64,000 nt of DNA, from the NCBI GenBank assembly GCA_049582105.1, contig JBAUTG010000091.1:1-64000 (forward strand), read 5' to 3'. Positions 49,214 through 57,878 of the stretch are shown here, piece by piece. The position numbers and the translations under genes were made by a program. The stretch is from Palsa-851 sp049582105 (GTDB taxonomy: Bacteria > Chloroflexota > Dormibacteria > Aeolococcales > Aeolococcaceae). The stretch's first letter is position 1, and every line of letters begins with the position of its first letter. The notes under the pieces were generated by a model that worked only from the letters and a program-made list of their open reading frames with translations, was not told the origin of the DNA and did not search any database.

Positions 49214-50154
49214 TCGAGACACACAACCTTCGACGAGTGTTCAAGTCGCGCAAGGGCACGGTGGAAGCGGTCGCCGGCGTCGACCTCGACGTGAAACAGG
49301 GCGAGATCTTCGGCTTCCTCGGACCGAACGGCGCGGGCAAGACGACGACGCTCCGGATGCTGTCGACACTGCTGCCCATCACCGGCGGTGAGGCGACCGT
49401 CGCCGGATTCGACCTGCTCCGCAATCCCGCGAAGATCCGCTACGAGATCGGCTACGTCAGCCAGGAAGGGAGCAGTGCCCCGGAGGTCCCCGGACGCACC
49501 GAGCTGATCATCCAGGGACGCCTGTACGGCATGACGAAGACGGACTCGCTCGCGCGCGCCGCCGAGATCATCCGGTCACTCGAGCTCGAGGACTGCGCCG
49601 ACCGTGCGACCAAGACCTACTCCGGCGGACAGAAGCGGCGGCTCGACATCGGCATCGGGCTCATGCATCGACCCCAACTGCTCTTCCTCGACGAGCCGAC
49701 CACCGGCCTCGATCCACAGAGCCGGGCGCGGATGTGGGATGAGGTGCGCCGCCTGCGCGACACGGGCACGACGGTGTTCCTGACAACGCACTACCTGGAG
49801 GAGGCGGACGCGCTCTCCGACCGCATCGCCATCATCGACCACGGCAAGATCGTCGCCCTCGGCACACCGGACGAGCTGAAACGGCAGGTCGCGGGGGACG
49901 TCGTCGTCGTGGGCACCGACCAGGCGAGTGATCGCGTCCTCGAGCTGCTCAAGGGCCAGTCGTACGTCCGCGAGGCGACCAGCGGCGACGGGGTCGTGCG
50001 TCTGTACGTCGACCGGGGCGAGACCGCGATGCCGCAGATCATCCGTGTGCTCGACTCCGCGGGCATTCCGCTCGCATCACTGTCGTTGAACCGACCAAGC
50101 CTCGATGACGTGTTCCTGCGTCAGACCGGGCGTTCGCTCCGCGAAGCCGCATAG
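49210..50154 (+). CDS. ABC transporter ATPase, DrrA-like
   Basis: 314 residues. Walker A FLGPNGAGKTTTLR, Q-loop GYVSQEG, signature TYSGGQKRRLDIGIGL, Walker B LLFLDEPTTGLDPQ, H-loop LTTHYLEEAD, and a C-terminal extension of the daunorubicin-exporter (DrrA) type. It energises the permease encoded 14 bp downstream and is under the PadR gene. Substrate unknown. Confidence 0.94.
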   Translation: MIETHNLRRVFKSRKGTVEAVAGVDLDVKQGEIFGFLGPNGAGKTTTLRMLSTLLPITGGEATVAGFDLLRNPAKIRYEIGYVSQEGSSAPEVPGRTELIIQGRLYGMTKTDSLARAAEIIRSLELEDCADRATKTYSGGQKRRLDIGIGLMHRPQLLFLDEPTTGLDPQSRARMWDEVRRLRDTGTTVFLTTHYLEEADALSDRIAIIDHGKIVALGTPDELKRQVAGDVVVVGTDQASDRVLELLKGQSYVREATSGDGVVRLYVDRGETAMPQIIRVLDSAGIPLASLSLNRPSLDDVFLRQTGRSLREAA

Positions 50155-50168
50155 AGAGGAAGGATCAC

Positions 50169-50930
50169 ATGCAGTTGCTGAAGGACACCTGGCTGATGTT
50201 CCAGCGGTATCTCGTCGTCTTCCTCCGCAACCCCGCGTGGGTGGCGATCGGCGTGATCCAGCCGCTCCTGTATCTCGTGCTGTTCGCGCCGCTGCTGAAG
50301 TCGCTGGTCAACGTGCAGGGCTTTCCGGCCGGCGGCGCGTACAACGTGTTCGTCCCCGGGCTCCTGATCCAGCTCGGACTCTTCGGCGCGAGCGGCGTGG
50401 GATTCGGCCTCATCGCGGAGCTTCGCGCCGGTGTCATCGAGCGCTTCCGGGTGACCCCCGTGAGCCGCTTCGCGCTGCTCCTCGGTCGCGCGCTTCGCGA
50501 CATCCTCACGCTCGTCGTGCAGTCGTTGATCCTCCTGCTGCTGGCGATCCCGTTCGGGTTGAAGCCGACGTTCCTCGGCGTCGTCGTGATGCTCGGGCTC
50601 GTCGCGCTGATCGGCCTCGGGATGTCGTCGCTGGCATATGCGGCCGCACTGGCACTCAAGAGCGAGGACTCCTATGCGCCGCTCATCTTCACGCTGTCGC
50701 TGCCGCTCCTCCTCCTCAGTGGTGTCCTGCTGCCGCTCAACCTGGCGCCGCAGTGGTTGCAGGACATCGGCAAGGCGAATCCGCTCTCCTATGCCGTGAA
50801 TGCGGCACGCGACCTCTTCAACGGAAAGGGGTTCGACCAGGCGGTGCTCGAAGGGCTCGTGATCATGGCCGCGCTCGCAGTCGTCGGCGTCCTCATCGGC
50901 GCGCGTCGCTTCACCAGAGCGATCGCGTAG
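50169..50930 (+). CDS. ABC-2 type permease, DrrB-like
   Basis: 253 residues with six predicted membrane segments, e.g. WVAIGVIQPLLYLVLFAPLL and FTLSLPLLLLSGVLLPLNLA, plus the ABC-2 signature around NPLSYAVNAARDLF. ATG 50169 has AGGAAGG 5 nt upstream. Forms an exporter with the upstream ATPase. It converges with the gene at 50934 with only 3 bp between stops. Confidence 0.92.
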   Translation: MQLLKDTWLMFQRYLVVFLRNPAWVAIGVIQPLLYLVLFAPLLKSLVNVQGFPAGGAYNVFVPGLLIQLGLFGASGVGFGLIAELRAGVIERFRVTPVSRFALLLGRALRDILTLVVQSLILLLLAIPFGLKPTFLGVVVMLGLVALIGLGMSSLAYAAALALKSEDSYAPLIFTLSLPLLLLSGVLLPLNLAPQWLQDIGKANPLSYAVNAARDLFNGKGFDQAVLEGLVIMAALAVVGVLIGARRFTRAIA

Positions 50931-50933
50931 ACG

Positions 50934-51611
50934 TCAGAACCCGGAGGCGATCTCCTCGCGACTGAGGAAGGCTTCGACCGAGCGCGCCAGCGCGAGGCGG
51001 AAGGCGCCTCGTGACGCCGCATCGTCGTCGCTCGCCGCCGCACCCGCCGTCACGCGGCGCTCGATCCACGGTGGCGTGGAACGGCCGATCAGGTCGTTGT
51101 CGATCCGCACGCCGACAACATCCTGTGCACCCTCCTCCACCTCGATCGACACCTGGTGCACGACCCCGAGGTGGTCGACAAGCTTCCAGGCGCGCCCCCA
51201 GCACCGCGGCAGCGCGGTGCCCGCGGTGATGAGGCGTACCGGATCGGCGACGACCGTGGTGTCTGCATTCGACGCAGCCGCCCGGAGCGCCGCGCGGATC
51301 GGTTCGTCCAACTCGCCGCTCATCCACCCGACGAGCGACGGTGCGCGGTTCTCCAGGTCGGGCAGGCCCAGTTGATGGAAGCCGTTGGAGAGCGCCGCGA
51401 CGGTCCCCGCATGCCGCCGGCAGTACGCGTCGTCATGAAACATGGCCCCGTGCCCCATGCACCACGTCGTGCCACAGACGTGCTGACGACGATCGGCGTA
51501 GGTGCAGCGAATCACGACGGGCTGGGTGCATCCCTGCTCCGTGCAGCGGACGCGACCGGACGGCCGCCGCCACGCCTGTCGCAGTTTCCACGCGCGGTCA
51601 AATGGCGCCAT
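50934..51611 (-). CDS. unrecognised protein with Cys/His-rich N-terminal zinc-finger-like region
   Basis: 225 residues. C23, C28, C36, C46, C51, H54, H59, C64 and H67 lie in a 45-residue stretch (CTEQGC, HVCGTTWCMGHG, YCRRHAG), resembling a B-box/ZZ-like double zinc site. The rest is an alpha/beta domain that I cannot assign. ATG 51611 has GGGAGG 8 nt upstream and a possible -10 TACGAT above it. Convergent with the exporter; 71 bp from the response regulator gene. Confidence 0.65.
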   Translation of the reverse strand: MAPFDRAWKLRQAWRRPSGRVRCTEQGCTQPVVIRCTYADRRQHVCGTTWCMGHGAMFHDDAYCRRHAGTVAALSNGFHQLGLPDLENRAPSLVGWMSGELDEPIRAALRAAASNADTTVVADPVRLITAGTALPRCWGRAWKLVDHLGVVHQVSIEVEEGAQDVVGVRIDNDLIGRSTPPWIERRVTAGAAASDDDAASRGAFRLALARSVEAFLSREEIASGF

Positions 51612-51682
51612 TGGAGCCGCCTCCCTCGGGATCCACATCGTACCAAGCCAACGCTCCGAACGGGGCGAGCGCGTTGCACGGA

Positions 51683-52072
51683 TCAACTGGCGAGAGCTGG
51701 CGAGTCCTCGAAACAGGATCGAACCACCGCACCGAGCCCCGGGAGGCTGAACGGCTTGGTGATCAGGTGGTTGGCGCCGGCAAGCCGGGCGCGCTCGACA
51801 TCCGCATCGGCGGAGAGCGATGTGAAGACCAGCACCGGCATGGACTGCGTCTCGGGCTGGGAGCGGATGTGCCTGCACACCTCGATACCGTCGACGCCCG
51901 GCATCATCACATCGAGGATTGCCAGGTCGAACTGCTCGGTTTCGAGAATGGACAGCGCCTCGGTGCCGTCCTGGGCCTCTCTGACTTCGAATCCTTCCAT
52001 GCTGAGATACAACCCGACCACATGCAGCAGTCGCGGTTCGTCATCGACGAGAAGGATGCGCTGCTGGGCCAA
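51683..52072 (-). CDS. single-domain response regulator (CheY-like)
   Basis: 129-residue receiver domain: RILLVDDEPRLLHVV (acidic pocket), phosphoacceptor Asp in LAILDVMMPGVDG, Thr/Ser in VLVFTSLS and Lys in LITKPFSLPG. No output domain. The start is TTG 52072, with GGGAGG 9 nt upstream; no ATG or GTG fits. No histidine kinase is nearby, so it is an orphan whose partner is encoded elsewhere. Confidence 0.9.
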   Translation of the reverse strand: MAQQRILLVDDEPRLLHVVGLYLSMEGFEVREAQDGTEALSILETEQFDLAILDVMMPGVDGIEVCRHIRSQPETQSMPVLVFTSLSADADVERARLAGANHLITKPFSLPGLGAVVRSCFEDSPALAS

Positions 52073-52281
52073 CGAGTGCGACCTCCCGGGCGCGTGGACA
52101 GGTGTTTCGCCCAAGTATCGAGCGCTATTCGATGCCGAATTGAGCGACCATCGTTCCGTCACCGGGCAGCGACATCCACCATCGCATCCGCGCCGGCGAA
52201 GACGGTGCCCGATGATGTGCGGACATGGTGGCCACCTCACCGCACCGCTGTGGCGGCATGAACCCGGGCGGATGACACCGC

Positions 52282-53718
52282 ATGTCTGAGCCCCAGCCAC
52301 CGCCGCGGGCCACGCGCAGGATCCTCACCGAACCGCGAAGGCCCGCGTGGATCCGCGAGAGCCCCTCGGCACCCTGGCTGGCGGTCGGCACCGTCTGCGT
52401 CGGGGCGTTCATGGGCCAGCTCGACGCGAGCATCGTCTCGGCCGCCCTGCCCTTCCTGCAATCCAACTTCCACGCCTCGATCGCCGCTGTGGAGTGGGTG
52501 GTGCTCGTCTACGTGCTCGTCCTTGCCGGCACCGTCGCGGCGGTCGGCAAGGTCGCCGACCGGATCGGCCGCAAGCTCCTGTACACCTACGGCTTCGGCA
52601 TCTTCGTCGCCGGCTCAGCCGCGTGCGCGCTCGCGCCGTCACTGGGCCTGCTCGTCGTTGCGCGGGTCGTCCAGGCGATCGGCGCGGTGATGCTCCAGGC
52701 GAATTCCTATGCGCTGATCCGCGACGTCCTTCCATCCGAGCGCCTCGGCACCGGCCTGGGGGTCCAGGGAGCGGCCCAGGCGGTCGGGTTGAGCGTCGGA
52801 CCGGTGCTCGGCGGCGTCCTCACCGCGCTCGGAGGCTGGCGGTTGATCTTCATCGTCAACGTGCCGATCGGCCTGATCGGCCTGACGCTCGGATGGTTTC
52901 TTCTCCCACGGAGCACGCATCGCGACCCGGCGAGCCGCATCGACGTCCGAGGCACCGTGCTCCTCGCCGCGATCCCCTCCGCCGGCCTCGCGGCTCTGTC
53001 GCTCGCAGCCCAGCCGGGCACGCCCGCGTGGACCGTGCCGGCGCTCGTGGTCCTCGCCGTCCTGCTCATCGCCGTCGCATACGCGCGCCAGCGTCTCGCC
53101 CCGGGTGCGGTCATCGACTCCCTGCTCATCCGGATACCACCGTTCATCGCGGGCATCAGCGCCGCGCTCCTCTCGTACGCCGTCCTCTTCAGCTGCCTCG
53201 TGGCCGTGCCCTTCTTCCTTTCGAATGAGCGGCACCTCGGCCCGGCGGCGATTGGGCTCGAACTCACCGCACTCCCCCTGGCTCTCGCCGTTGTGGCCCC
53301 CCTGGGTGGGCTGATTCGCGACCGCGCCGGCCCTCGCCTACCATCGGGGCTCGGGATGGCCATGACCGCCCTGGGGATGGGCATCCTCGCCCTTGCCACC
53401 ACCCACGCGGAGCTCACCGTGCTCGCGCTCGCCGTCGCGGGAGCCGGGTTGGGCCTCTTCATCCCGGCGAACAACGCGGCCACGATGAGCGCTGCGCCTC
53501 CCGAGCGTGGTGGCGCCGCCGGTGGCCTCCTGAACATGTCCCGCGGTCTCGGCACGGCGGTCGGGGTCACCGTGACGTCGATCTCGTTCGCGGCCGGGCG
53601 TGGGCTGATCACCGTCTCGCTGTTGATGCTCGCGGTGTCGATCGCCGCAGGGATCATCGGCGTCGCCTGGGGCGCGACGTCGTCTCGCATTGCCCGTGTG
53701 GGCGAGGGGTTCGGTTAG
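52282..53718 (+). CDS. MFS drug transporter, DHA2-like
   Basis: 478 residues with about 14 hydrophobic segments. The motif A loop GKVADRIGRKLLY follows the second segment, and motif C-like ALIRDVLPSERLGTGLGVQG and GPVLGGVLTALGGWRLIF follow segment five, as in EmrB/QacA proton-coupled drug exporters. Substrate unknown. The stop overlaps the convergent metallo-hydrolase stop by 4 bp. The 209-bp upstream gap shows no clear promoter to me. Confidence 0.92.
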   Translation: MSEPQPPPRATRRILTEPRRPAWIRESPSAPWLAVGTVCVGAFMGQLDASIVSAALPFLQSNFHASIAAVEWVVLVYVLVLAGTVAAVGKVADRIGRKLLYTYGFGIFVAGSAACALAPSLGLLVVARVVQAIGAVMLQANSYALIRDVLPSERLGTGLGVQGAAQAVGLSVGPVLGGVLTALGGWRLIFIVNVPIGLIGLTLGWFLLPRSTHRDPASRIDVRGTVLLAAIPSAGLAALSLAAQPGTPAWTVPALVVLAVLLIAVAYARQRLAPGAVIDSLLIRIPPFIAGISAALLSYAVLFSCLVAVPFFLSNERHLGPAAIGLELTALPLALAVVAPLGGLIRDRAGPRLPSGLGMAMTALGMGILALATTHAELTVLALAVAGAGLGLFIPANNAATMSAAPPERGGAAGGLLNMSRGLGTAVGVTVTSISFAAGRGLITVSLLMLAVSIAAGIIGVAWGATSSRIARVGEGFG

Positions 53719-54785
53719 CCGGCTGCGACCGTGTCCGTCGTGAGGTACCAGCGCGCGGGCCCCTGTCCCACCCGCTTCGCCCGGCCGGATCGCTCGAGCA
53801 GGACAAGGTGCGCCAGCGTCTCACCGACCGCGGCGCGGCGCATGAAGCCCTTGATCTCCGTCCAGTCGCGCGACCAGCGCAGGCGCAGCGTCACGTCCCA
53901 GCAGGTGGCGCCCGGTGATTTCGTGAGCACCGCCTCGGTCTCCTCGAGCCGGTGCCGGTGGTGATCGCGCAGCTCGTCGACGCGAGCGTCGAGGCCCCGG
54001 AAGCGCCACTCGTGGGCGGGGAGCACCTCGTCGATGTCGAGATCGCGGACCTTGCCGAGCGAGTCGAGGAAGTCCGCCAGGGGGTTGTCGGGCTGCTGGA
54101 CGTGGACCGCGACGCTGGGGCTGATGCGCGGGAGGACGTGATCCCCGCTGAAGAGGAGGTGCCTCCCCGCATCGTGGAAGCAGACGTGCCCGGGGGAGTG
54201 GCCGGGCGTGTGGAGCGTCACCAGGTCCCAGCCGGGAAGCGCCACCGCGACCCGGTCCTCGAGGAGCACGTCGGGCTCCGCAGCGGCCACGAACTCGCGA
54301 ATGCCCATCGAGGCCCCGGTGAGCTCGTCACGCGTCTCCTCGGGGACGCCGGCGTCGACGAGCATTGCCGCCATCCCGGCCAGCAACTCGTCGATACCGT
54401 GGCCGTATCGCGCCGGGATGAGCGCGGCGTCGGCCGGATGCAGCGCGATCCATGCCCCGGACGCGTCGCGCAGCCGGCCCGCGAGCCCGTAGTGATCCGG
54501 GTGGATGTGGGTGATGAGGATCGAGCGCACATCCGCGGGGGCGTAGCCGGCGACCTTCATCCCCGCGACGAGTGCCGTCCAGGCCTCATCGGTGCTCCAG
54601 CCGGTGTCGATCACGGCGAGGCCGTTGTCGAGCTCGAGGAGGTAGACGAGCACGTACCGGAGCGGGTTGTCGGGCAGCGGAACGGGCACGGACCAGAGCC
54701 CGGGACGGACCCGCTCGACGAGCGGCAGGCCCGGCGTCTCCCACGAGCGACGCTGTGCGGTCCCGGTGACCTCGATCCCTGCCAT
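53715..54785 (-). CDS. metallo-beta-lactamase fold hydrolase with C-terminal winged-helix-like domain
   Basis: 356 residues. The MBL core has LITHIHPDHYGLAG (HxHxDH), VTLHTPGHSPGHVCF and LLFSGDHVLPRISP; the C-terminal part (about 270-350, GETLAHLVLLERSGRAKRVG, WYLTT) looks like the winged helix of LACTB2-type proteins. The family includes RNases and thioesterases; the substrate is not clear. It starts 9 bp after the epoxide-hydrolase-like gene, so the two form an operon. Confidence 0.88.
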   Translation of the reverse strand: MAGIEVTGTAQRRSWETPGLPLVERVRPGLWSVPVPLPDNPLRYVLVYLLELDNGLAVIDTGWSTDEAWTALVAGMKVAGYAPADVRSILITHIHPDHYGLAGRLRDASGAWIALHPADAALIPARYGHGIDELLAGMAAMLVDAGVPEETRDELTGASMGIREFVAAAEPDVLLEDRVAVALPGWDLVTLHTPGHSPGHVCFHDAGRHLLFSGDHVLPRISPSVAVHVQQPDNPLADFLDSLGKVRDLDIDEVLPAHEWRFRGLDARVDELRDHHRHRLEETEAVLTKSPGATCWDVTLRLRWSRDWTEIKGFMRRAAVGETLAHLVLLERSGRAKRVGQGPARWYLTTDTVAAG

Positions 54786-54794
54786 GAGCCGGCG

Positions 54795-55643
54795 TCAGCC
54801 GCCGATCGGATTGGCGGCGAGGTGATCGAGCACGACGTCCGACACGTCGTCCCAGTGCTCGTCGGGGATCCAGTGAGACCCGCCCTCGAGCTCGAGGAGG
54901 TGGTAGTCCCCGATGCAGTACCGGGCGGTGAGCTCGGTGGCATCGCGCGTGAACGCGGGATCGCGATCGCCCCAGATGTGCAGCACGGGAATCGAGACGG
55001 GCTCCGAGTGCACCGGCTCGGTCCCGAGCGCCCGGTACCAGTTGAGCGCGCCGGTCGGCCCCAGCTCGCGCAGGGCGGTGACGTCGCGATGAGCGTGTGC
55101 CGGGCTGAGGCCGGTCACCGTCAGCAGCGACTCCACCGGCACGCCACGCGCGGCATCGAAGATCGCCTCGGGCACCAACGGGAGGCGCAGGATCGGGATG
55201 TACGCCATCTGCATTCTCTGGCGCGGTCGTTGGAGGGCCACGCGGAGCGCGGCGGTGTGCGCGGTCGACACGGCGACGAGCGAAGCGACCCTTCGGGGGT
55301 GCTCGCCGGCGAGTGCCCACGCGACGGTCCCACCCCAGTCGTGGCCCATGAGGTGGAAGCGCTCACGCCCCAGGGCGGACGCGATGGCGAGCACGTCGTC
55401 GCAGAGCTCGCTGACGCGGTACGAGTCGATGCCCTCCGGCATCGCTCCCGCCGAATAGCCACGCTGACTGACCGCCACCGCGCGGTATCCGGCGGCGGCG
55501 AGCGACGACAGCGCGTTGTGCCAGCAGGTCGCCGTCTGCGGAAACCCGTGCAGGAGCAGCACCAGCTCGCCATCGTTCGGCCCGGCAGTGAGCGCGTCAA
55601 AGCGCATGCCGTTCGCCGCGATCGTCGTGTGTCTCACCGCCAC
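54795..55643 (-). CDS. alpha/beta hydrolase, epoxide hydrolase-like
   Basis: 282 residues with Asp as nucleophile: LLLHGFPQTATCW (HGxP), HLMGHDWGGTVAW, WGDRDPAF and GGSHWIPDEH. The Asp nucleophile and HGFP indicate epoxide hydrolase, haloalkane dehalogenase or fluoroacetate dehalogenase chemistry; I cannot tell which. The start is GTG 55643, with TAGGCT 7 nt upstream; an earlier frame extension is unsupported. Divergent from the thioesterase-like gene by 67 bp. Confidence 0.88.
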   Translation of the reverse strand: MAVRHTTIAANGMRFDALTAGPNDGELVLLLHGFPQTATCWHNALSSLAAAGYRAVAVSQRGYSAGAMPEGIDSYRVSELCDDVLAIASALGRERFHLMGHDWGGTVAWALAGEHPRRVASLVAVSTAHTAALRVALQRPRQRMQMAYIPILRLPLVPEAIFDAARGVPVESLLTVTGLSPAHAHRDVTALRELGPTGALNWYRALGTEPVHSEPVSIPVLHIWGDRDPAFTRDATELTARYCIGDYHLLELEGGSHWIPDEHWDDVSDVVLDHLAANPIGG

Positions 55644-55650
55644 CTGATTG

Positions 55651-55656
55651 AGCCTA
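55651..55656 (-). promoter_or_regulatory. -10 element of the epoxide-hydrolase-like gene
   Basis: TAGGCT on the minus strand, 7 nt before GTG 55643; same hexamer as at hflX and 45884-45889. Confidence 0.5.
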
Positions 55657-55710
55657 GCAGGCGGCCGTTGCCGGACTCCCGTCGGAGGCCGGTTCCGGCA
55701 CCATGCGCGG

Positions 55711-56511
55711 GTGACCGATGCGCTCTTCACTCCCGAAGGCAACGGCCGCTTCATTCCGAGCGAGCACACACGCGGCCCGTGGGATCCCGCGGCGATGCAC
55801 GGCGGTGCGCCGTCGGCATTGCTCGGCGGCGTGATGGAGTCGTTGCCCACCGAGACGCCCATGGCCGTGGTCCGCACCACTGTCGAGATCTTCCGGCCCG
55901 TGCCTCTCCGCCCCGTCACCGTGTCCGCACGCGTCGAGCGCAGTGGACGGCGCGTGCAGTTGCTGAGCGCAGTGCTTTCGGACGGTGACACCGAGGTGTG
56001 CCGTGCGAGCGCGTGGCGAATGCGCACCACGGACCTCGATGTCGGAGTGCAGCGCGTGCACAGCATGGAGTTCGCAGGCCCCGAGACGTCGACGCCACAT
56101 GTGCCGGAGAGTGACAAGCCTGCGTTTCATCGCACCGGGGTCGTGATGCGCTACGCCGTCGGAACGTTCCTCGAGCAGGGTCCGGCCACGGTGTGGATGC
56201 GTCTGACCATGCCCGTCATCGCGGGTGAGTCTCCGTCACCGTTGCAGCGCGCGCTGGCGGCAGCCGACTTCGGCAACGGCGTCAGCTCTGCCGTGCCGTG
56301 GGGTGAGTTCCTGTTCATCAACACGGATCTGACCGTCTACCTCCATCGGCAACCCGAGGGCGAGTGGGTCTGCCTCGACTCCAGCACCGACGTTGACAGT
56401 CGAGGCATCGGCCTCGCGCACAGCCGTCTGTACGACGAGCGCGGGCCGATCGGCCACTCGTTGCAGGCGCTCTTTGTCGACCGGTTGCGAAAGGCGCCGC
56501 CCGGGATCTGA
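55711..56511 (+). CDS. acyl-CoA thioesterase-like protein (double hotdog)
   Basis: 266 residues. GPWDPAAMHGGAPSALLGGV and VVRTTVEIFRPVPLRPV in the first half, and LAAADFGNGVSSAV with INTDLTVYLHRQPEGEWVCL and GIGLAHSRLYDERGPIGHSL in the second, match the TesB-like/acyl-CoA thioesterase family with two hotdog units. Started at GTG 55711; no Shine-Dalgarno is visible. Substrate chain length unknown. Confidence 0.87.
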   Translation: MTDALFTPEGNGRFIPSEHTRGPWDPAAMHGGAPSALLGGVMESLPTETPMAVVRTTVEIFRPVPLRPVTVSARVERSGRRVQLLSAVLSDGDTEVCRASAWRMRTTDLDVGVQRVHSMEFAGPETSTPHVPESDKPAFHRTGVVMRYAVGTFLEQGPATVWMRLTMPVIAGESPSPLQRALAAADFGNGVSSAVPWGEFLFINTDLTVYLHRQPEGEWVCLDSSTDVDSRGIGLAHSRLYDERGPIGHSLQALFVDRLRKAPPGI

Positions 56512-56654
56512 TCAGCGCGAACCAGGCTCCAGTCCAGTCATCGGTTGACCTACCTGGCGAATCCGTGCCGGACTCACGAACGCTTCAGTCGCGTAACCCG
56601 AAGAAAGGGGTGGCGTTCCACGAGCACACGCCGAAGCATGAAGGGAATGAATCG

Positions 56655-57809
56655 ATGCGGATCCAACGAACGGCTCTGGTGACCGCCGGGGCAGTTGGCC
56701 TTGCAGCCTGCGGAGCGACGTCGTCACCGACGGTATCGTCGCCATCACCAAGCGCGACGGTCGCCGCGACACCCTCCCCCACGCCGGCACGCCCCTCGTT
56801 CGAGCCGCTCCTCCTCGGATTCCCCGACACCGACTCCGAGGTGGCGATGTTGATGCTGGCGAGCGGAAAGACGACTGCCCCGATGCCCTCGGGGCCGGTC
56901 GTCGGCGGTGTCGGAACATTGGCGATCTACGGTCCGTTCGGCGCTCGAATGATCGGGACCGACGGTCAACCGGGCGGGTCTTCGTCGAGAGGACCGGTTT
57001 CCATCGTCGCGCTGTCGTCCGATGGCACCCTCACCACACTCGAGAAGAACATCCCGGGATCCCGGTCGGTGGTGGGCCGTGATGATGGTCAGGCGTGGGC
57101 TTGGGACGTGCAAACCAACACGCCGGTCTGCGGGTCGTCAACGGCTGCGAGCTTCGACATCTACACCGACGACGGTACTGGAGCAAGAAAGGTCGGCAGT
57201 GCGTCGTTCGGCGCGGGGGTCACGCAGGTCCGTCTTGTATCGTGGACGTCTGCCGGCATCGTCGCGCAGGGGGACAACGACTGCGGCGGTCCCGGTCACC
57301 CGTCGACACTGGCGATCCGGCCGGCCATCCTCATTGATTCCGCGACCGGCGCGGCCACGGCTCTGGCTTCTCGCATCGGTGCGGACTGCAACTTCGAAGG
57401 CATCGCCGACGACGGAACCATGGTATGTTCCGTCGCCGCGTCCGCACCGGCGCTTCGGGTCATCGCGCCCGACGGCACGCAGACCAACTACAGCATTTCG
57501 ACATTGACCGCACAGGGCAGCAGCCTTCCCCGCTGTATCGACGGCGCTCTGCTCTCGGTCGATGCCCATCTCGCAGCAGTTGCTCTCTCGTGCCCGGGGA
57601 CAGGCGTTGAAGGCCTCGTGATCCTGGACCTGACGAGCGGCCATGTGGCCGTGGTCACCGGCAACAGCTTGTTGACCCCAACACTCTGGACGCCGGACGA
57701 CGTCCTGGTCGCATCCAGGCTCGGCGCTCACGAGACGTACTCGGTTGCGACTTCAGGTATGGCAACGCTCATCAATTCGAAATATGCAGCCCAAACCAGC
57801 GTCAACTGA
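56655..57809 (+). CDS. putative lipoprotein, beta-propeller-like
   Basis: 384 residues. Signal peptide MRIQRTALVTAGAVGLAAC with lipobox LAAC, a Ser/Pro/Thr linker, then repeated beta-rich segments of the kind DGTLTTLEKNIPGS, DDGTMVCSVAASAPALRVIA and LTSGHVAVVTG, suggesting a propeller. ATG 56655 has GAAGGG 9 nt upstream. Function unknown; probably anchored on the outer face of the membrane. Confidence 0.75.
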   Translation: MRIQRTALVTAGAVGLAACGATSSPTVSSPSPSATVAATPSPTPARPSFEPLLLGFPDTDSEVAMLMLASGKTTAPMPSGPVVGGVGTLAIYGPFGARMIGTDGQPGGSSSRGPVSIVALSSDGTLTTLEKNIPGSRSVVGRDDGQAWAWDVQTNTPVCGSSTAASFDIYTDDGTGARKVGSASFGAGVTQVRLVSWTSAGIVAQGDNDCGGPGHPSTLAIRPAILIDSATGAATALASRIGADCNFEGIADDGTMVCSVAASAPALRVIAPDGTQTNYSISTLTAQGSSLPRCIDGALLSVDAHLAAVALSCPGTGVEGLVILDLTSGHVAVVTGNSLLTPTLWTPDDVLVASRLGAHETYSVATSGMATLINSKYAAQTSVN

Positions 57810-57848
57810 TGCATGAGGTCCGCTGACAGTTTCTCGCCAACGCCACGC

Positions 57849-57866
57849 GTGGGGCATCCGCCCCAC
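57849..57866. terminator. hairpin between convergent genes
   Basis: GTGGGGC, ATCC loop, GCCCCAC: a perfect 7-bp stem in the 69-bp gap between the stops of the lipoprotein and DinB-TPR genes. No U tract on either strand, so bidirectional termination is only suggested by position. Confidence 0.4.
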
Positions 57867-57878
57867 TGGTCCCGCGCT

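Noticed and set aside
53952..55988. A 678-codon plus-strand frame across two hydrolase genes
   Set aside because: It spans two clearly coding minus-strand genes and their gap; no start signal and no domain.
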